Assembly (NCBI GenBank): GCA_009869945.1
Contig: WIXG01000318.1
Coordinates: 27,060 to 91,059 of the forward strand
DNA from: Mesaphorura yosii
Taxonomy: Eukaryota; Arthropoda; Collembola; Poduromorpha; Tullbergiidae
DNA: 64,000 bases
Reading direction: 5' to 3'
This document shows, piece by piece, positions 61,601 to 64,000 of the stretch. Position numbers and translations under genes: made by a program. The notes under the pieces are model-generated. The model was given only the letters and a program-made list of their open reading frames with translations. It did not search any database and was not told where the DNA came from. Every line of letters begins with the position of its first letter. The stretch's first letter is position 1.

Positions 61601-64000
61601 TTTTCGCGCTAAACTTGCAGACTGGGATCTTGAACCCATTGTGCGTGATGATAACACGCGATGGCGATGACATGACGCGATGCATCCACTAGCTTCTTAT
61701 CACCCGCAGATCAGCTAGGTCACCATGTCTTTGTCTTGGAAGTTCACGTCTCACAAAATTCGCGACGCGACCGATTTCGGTGTTTACTTTCGGCTTTCAC
61801 TTCCGTGGTCGTACTGCACTTTTCACTCGAGCGGCCTGACCTGCCGGATCACGTTTGAGCGTGCGTGTACTGGAATCAAATCACGGATCGGAATCGGAAT
61901 CAGATGGCGAGAATGAGAGAAGAGAAGCACATGGACGAGATGAGATGAGGAACTCGAAGCGGTCGCTGTTGCACAGATGAGAGGTTCAGTTCTACTAAGG
62001 CATAATTCGTATAATGACAGTGCAACGTAGCGAGTGCGAGTGTGCCAGAGTGCCAGTGCCGCTATTCGCGATCCTGATTGCCATTACCATTGACATGCCA
62101 GTTCCCATCGCCGCCATACAGATTTGTGTGCATTTGTTGCTGTAGTGTCGAGGCCGAATCTTGCCTACGGTAATGCAATACGCTCGACACTTACGCTTAC
62201 GCGAACGACGAGCATACGTGCTGATACATTTTCAATGCTACGAGTGATGCTGCCGCAGCGCAGACACATTCGCAATTCTGTGCTTTGCTTTGCTCGCGCG
62301 CTTCAATGAACGAGATCGTATGGGCCAGCATGGCATAGACAATAAATCCTCGAGCTTCAAGCCCACTCGCAAATCGAAGCGTCGCAACGCAGGGTAGTCT
62401 TGTCTTGTGCATGTACACAAATTGTAATAATCTTGAAAATGAATTCGCAATTCGCAATATTGTGTGCAGACGGAGACCTTGCACGAAACCTTTTGCTTTA
62501 CCATCGCCTTGCCTTGTCTTGTCTTGTCATGTCTCCTTTCTCACTCCACACGCTCATTGTCAATCGCGTATCGCAAATTGCAAATCGTGAGTCTTTGTCT
62601 GTCATTGCATGTATTGAATGCATTGGCATGCGCACTCAATCTCATGTGCTGATGCTTGGTTTGGCTTCCGCATGCAAGCCAAGCGAAGCACATGTCTACA
62701 CTTTTTGAGGCGAAGATTAAATCGGACGCTTTTCCACAACAAACGCAAGTCAAATTCAGACAAGTCACTGTGTCATGCGTCATTTATTTGGTTTGCCATT
62801 GCCTTGGCCGAGACGCTCAACGAAGCCATCTTGTTGCCTTCCTGCAATGCAATTCTTGCACTGATTTCCGGAATTCGGTGTTAGAAACATTGCATCGCCT
62901 AGTCCGATATTCAGCTTGTGAGTGAACGGGAATGGTTTTTCTAAGCGTGCAAGTGAGACGCAAGAATGCTTGTCGCGTAGCCCTGCAGACTTTAAATGGT
63001 AATACTTATGAATTTGAAGGGTACGTTCAATGCTGAAGCTGTGATCTTGTGTGGCCGTGGGGCCGTGCAGCGCAGTTCATTTTGCCATTTTGATCATTTG
63101 TAATGCTGCTCTTGTCAGCTTTTCAATTTGTTACTGCGAAATGTGAAAATTTCGGCCGCTGTTTTGCTGGAGATGCTCGAAAAGTGGGACAAACAAAAAA
63201 GATAACGGAAGCACGTCTGTTTCACGTAATTCACCCTGTCTTAATTGTTCGCAATGGCAAAGCAGGGAAAATAGCACGTGTCGTTGCCGTTGTCACATCT
63301 CGCCGTTTTCGCGTTCTCAGAGTTCATATGCAAATTTGAAGTCAGTTTAGTCGTAACTTTATAACCATATCATTATTGCACTTGTAGCATGGAGATCACG
63401 TCACCTGTGGCGTGAAAAATTACGACTGCATTTTGTTCATAGACAAAAAGGAAATCACTGCAACGCAAAAGCAGATGTAAAGGCTCTCGCAAGAAAAAGC
63501 GGCCTGGTCCGACGCGCGGAGGAAGAAGGAACTCAGTTCAACTTGTTCAGCAGCATTTGCGATATGTGATTTAACAAGGATTAAATTAAATTAAAAGCAT
63601 ACTTGCGAAATGCGAAATGCAAATGGACCTGCCTGGCAAGAAATCGGAAGGTCCACAATACATTGTTGCGATCACAGTCGTAGTGGTGGACTACGACTGC
63701 GTTTGCCAAAGCCAAAAAGTTGCAGTTGGTAGGGAGCAGCCTGAGTCAAGGAACTTTAAAATGCCTGCAGCAAGAGAAAAGCTGTACCGTTACAATTCTT
63801 GCGTACCCTTTCCTTTGCCTTGCTTTGCAATGAGGTAAGACTCTCGATCCTTTACTATGCACGCACCACAGCTACAGCTGCTTTGTGCAGGTTATTTTTC
63901 GCGATCGCGAAATACGTTCACGTCATCAATCAGACTCACAAACACTACACTACTTCATCATTGTTCTCGGCCAGCAGGCAGGCGCGTCTCAATTCCCCCC
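49629..64000. other. Upstream region of E74A: leader intron, promoter or intergenic
   Basis: No ORF here looks like a protein gene: the longest frames are about 70-145 codons, Ser/Cys/Arg/Leu-rich and without domains. The E74A promoter and first leader exon(s) should be here or beyond 64000. A candidate leader donor is at 58550. GC-rich patches occur near 58480-58640, 60780-60960 and 61350-61620. Nothing else could be supported. Confidence 0.5.
58550..58760 (-). other. Candidate non-coding 5' exon of E74A
   Basis: A good minus-strand donor (CCCACGAG|GTAAGC, exon end at 58550) follows a locally GC-rich stretch with CCGCCGCCG. The leader acceptor at 49628 needs an upstream donor, and this is the best I see within 10 kb. 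The left (5') limit given is arbitrary. No TATA box was recognised upstream. Open frames on both strands here are short and look like chance. Confidence 0.25.

Noticed and set aside
1-64000. tRNA, rRNA, CRISPR, transposase, retroelement or viral genes
   Set aside because: I looked for tRNA arm consensus, spaced direct repeats, reverse transcriptase or transposase motifs and terminal repeats, and found none I could support.

Overview
The window is eukaryotic, almost certainly arthropod DNA. It has long AT-leaning, microsatellite-rich non-coding stretches, small exons with GT-AG borders, and two introns of about 80 bases beside introns of tens of kilobases. There is no sign of operons or dense prokaryotic coding. 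The lineage within arthropods cannot be fixed from this sequence; a crustacean or basal hexapod is a guess.

I can support one gene, on the minus strand and spread over about 47 kb: the ecdysone-induced ETS transcription factor E74 (Drosophila Eip74EF). From the 5' side (high coordinates) it comprises: a leader exon with short upstream ORFs (49628-49385); E74A coding exon A1 (49384-49259), carrying the E74A signature around MPFIDDDLLWCSDNDGK; a large N/G/H/Q-rich exon A2 (49176-47844) with an acidic block; and exon A3 (47765-47595) with a sumoylation-type motif. After a long intron comes the E74B-specific first coding exon (23567-23042), rich in Ser/Asp and carrying PLDLS-type motifs. After another 17.8 kb come two common exons, C1 (5269-5060) and C2 (2573-2466). 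C2 holds the signature SLPPSPADSGVSDVDSSSSG. E74A exon A3 and E74B exon B both end in phase 1 and C1 begins in phase 1, so both isoforms read into the same common frame. This distal-A, proximal-B layout is that of the Drosophila gene. The ETS DNA-binding exon was not found and should lie to the left of base 1.

Region by region: 1-2465 is intron after C2; 2574-5059 is intron; 5270-23041 is a 17.8 kb intron; 23568-47594 is E74A intron that also holds the presumed E74B promoter and leader; 49629-64000 is E74A upstream leader intron, promoter or intergenic DNA, with no gene I can support. The non-coding DNA is full of tetra- and pentanucleotide microsatellites, especially TGCC/GGCA runs, and some inverted repeats.

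The most interesting signal is at 37898/37897 inside the 42 kb E74A intron. A pyrimidine-rich 3' splice site abuts a 5' splice site (TTTGCAG|GTAAGA), the form of a recursive-splicing ratchet point. A second GTAAGA donor exactly 45 bases further on defines a phase 1-1 open microexon. Other points of note are a 78-base in-frame, stop-free intron in E74A, upstream ORFs in both leaders, and an apparently duplicated PNGIL motif in C1.
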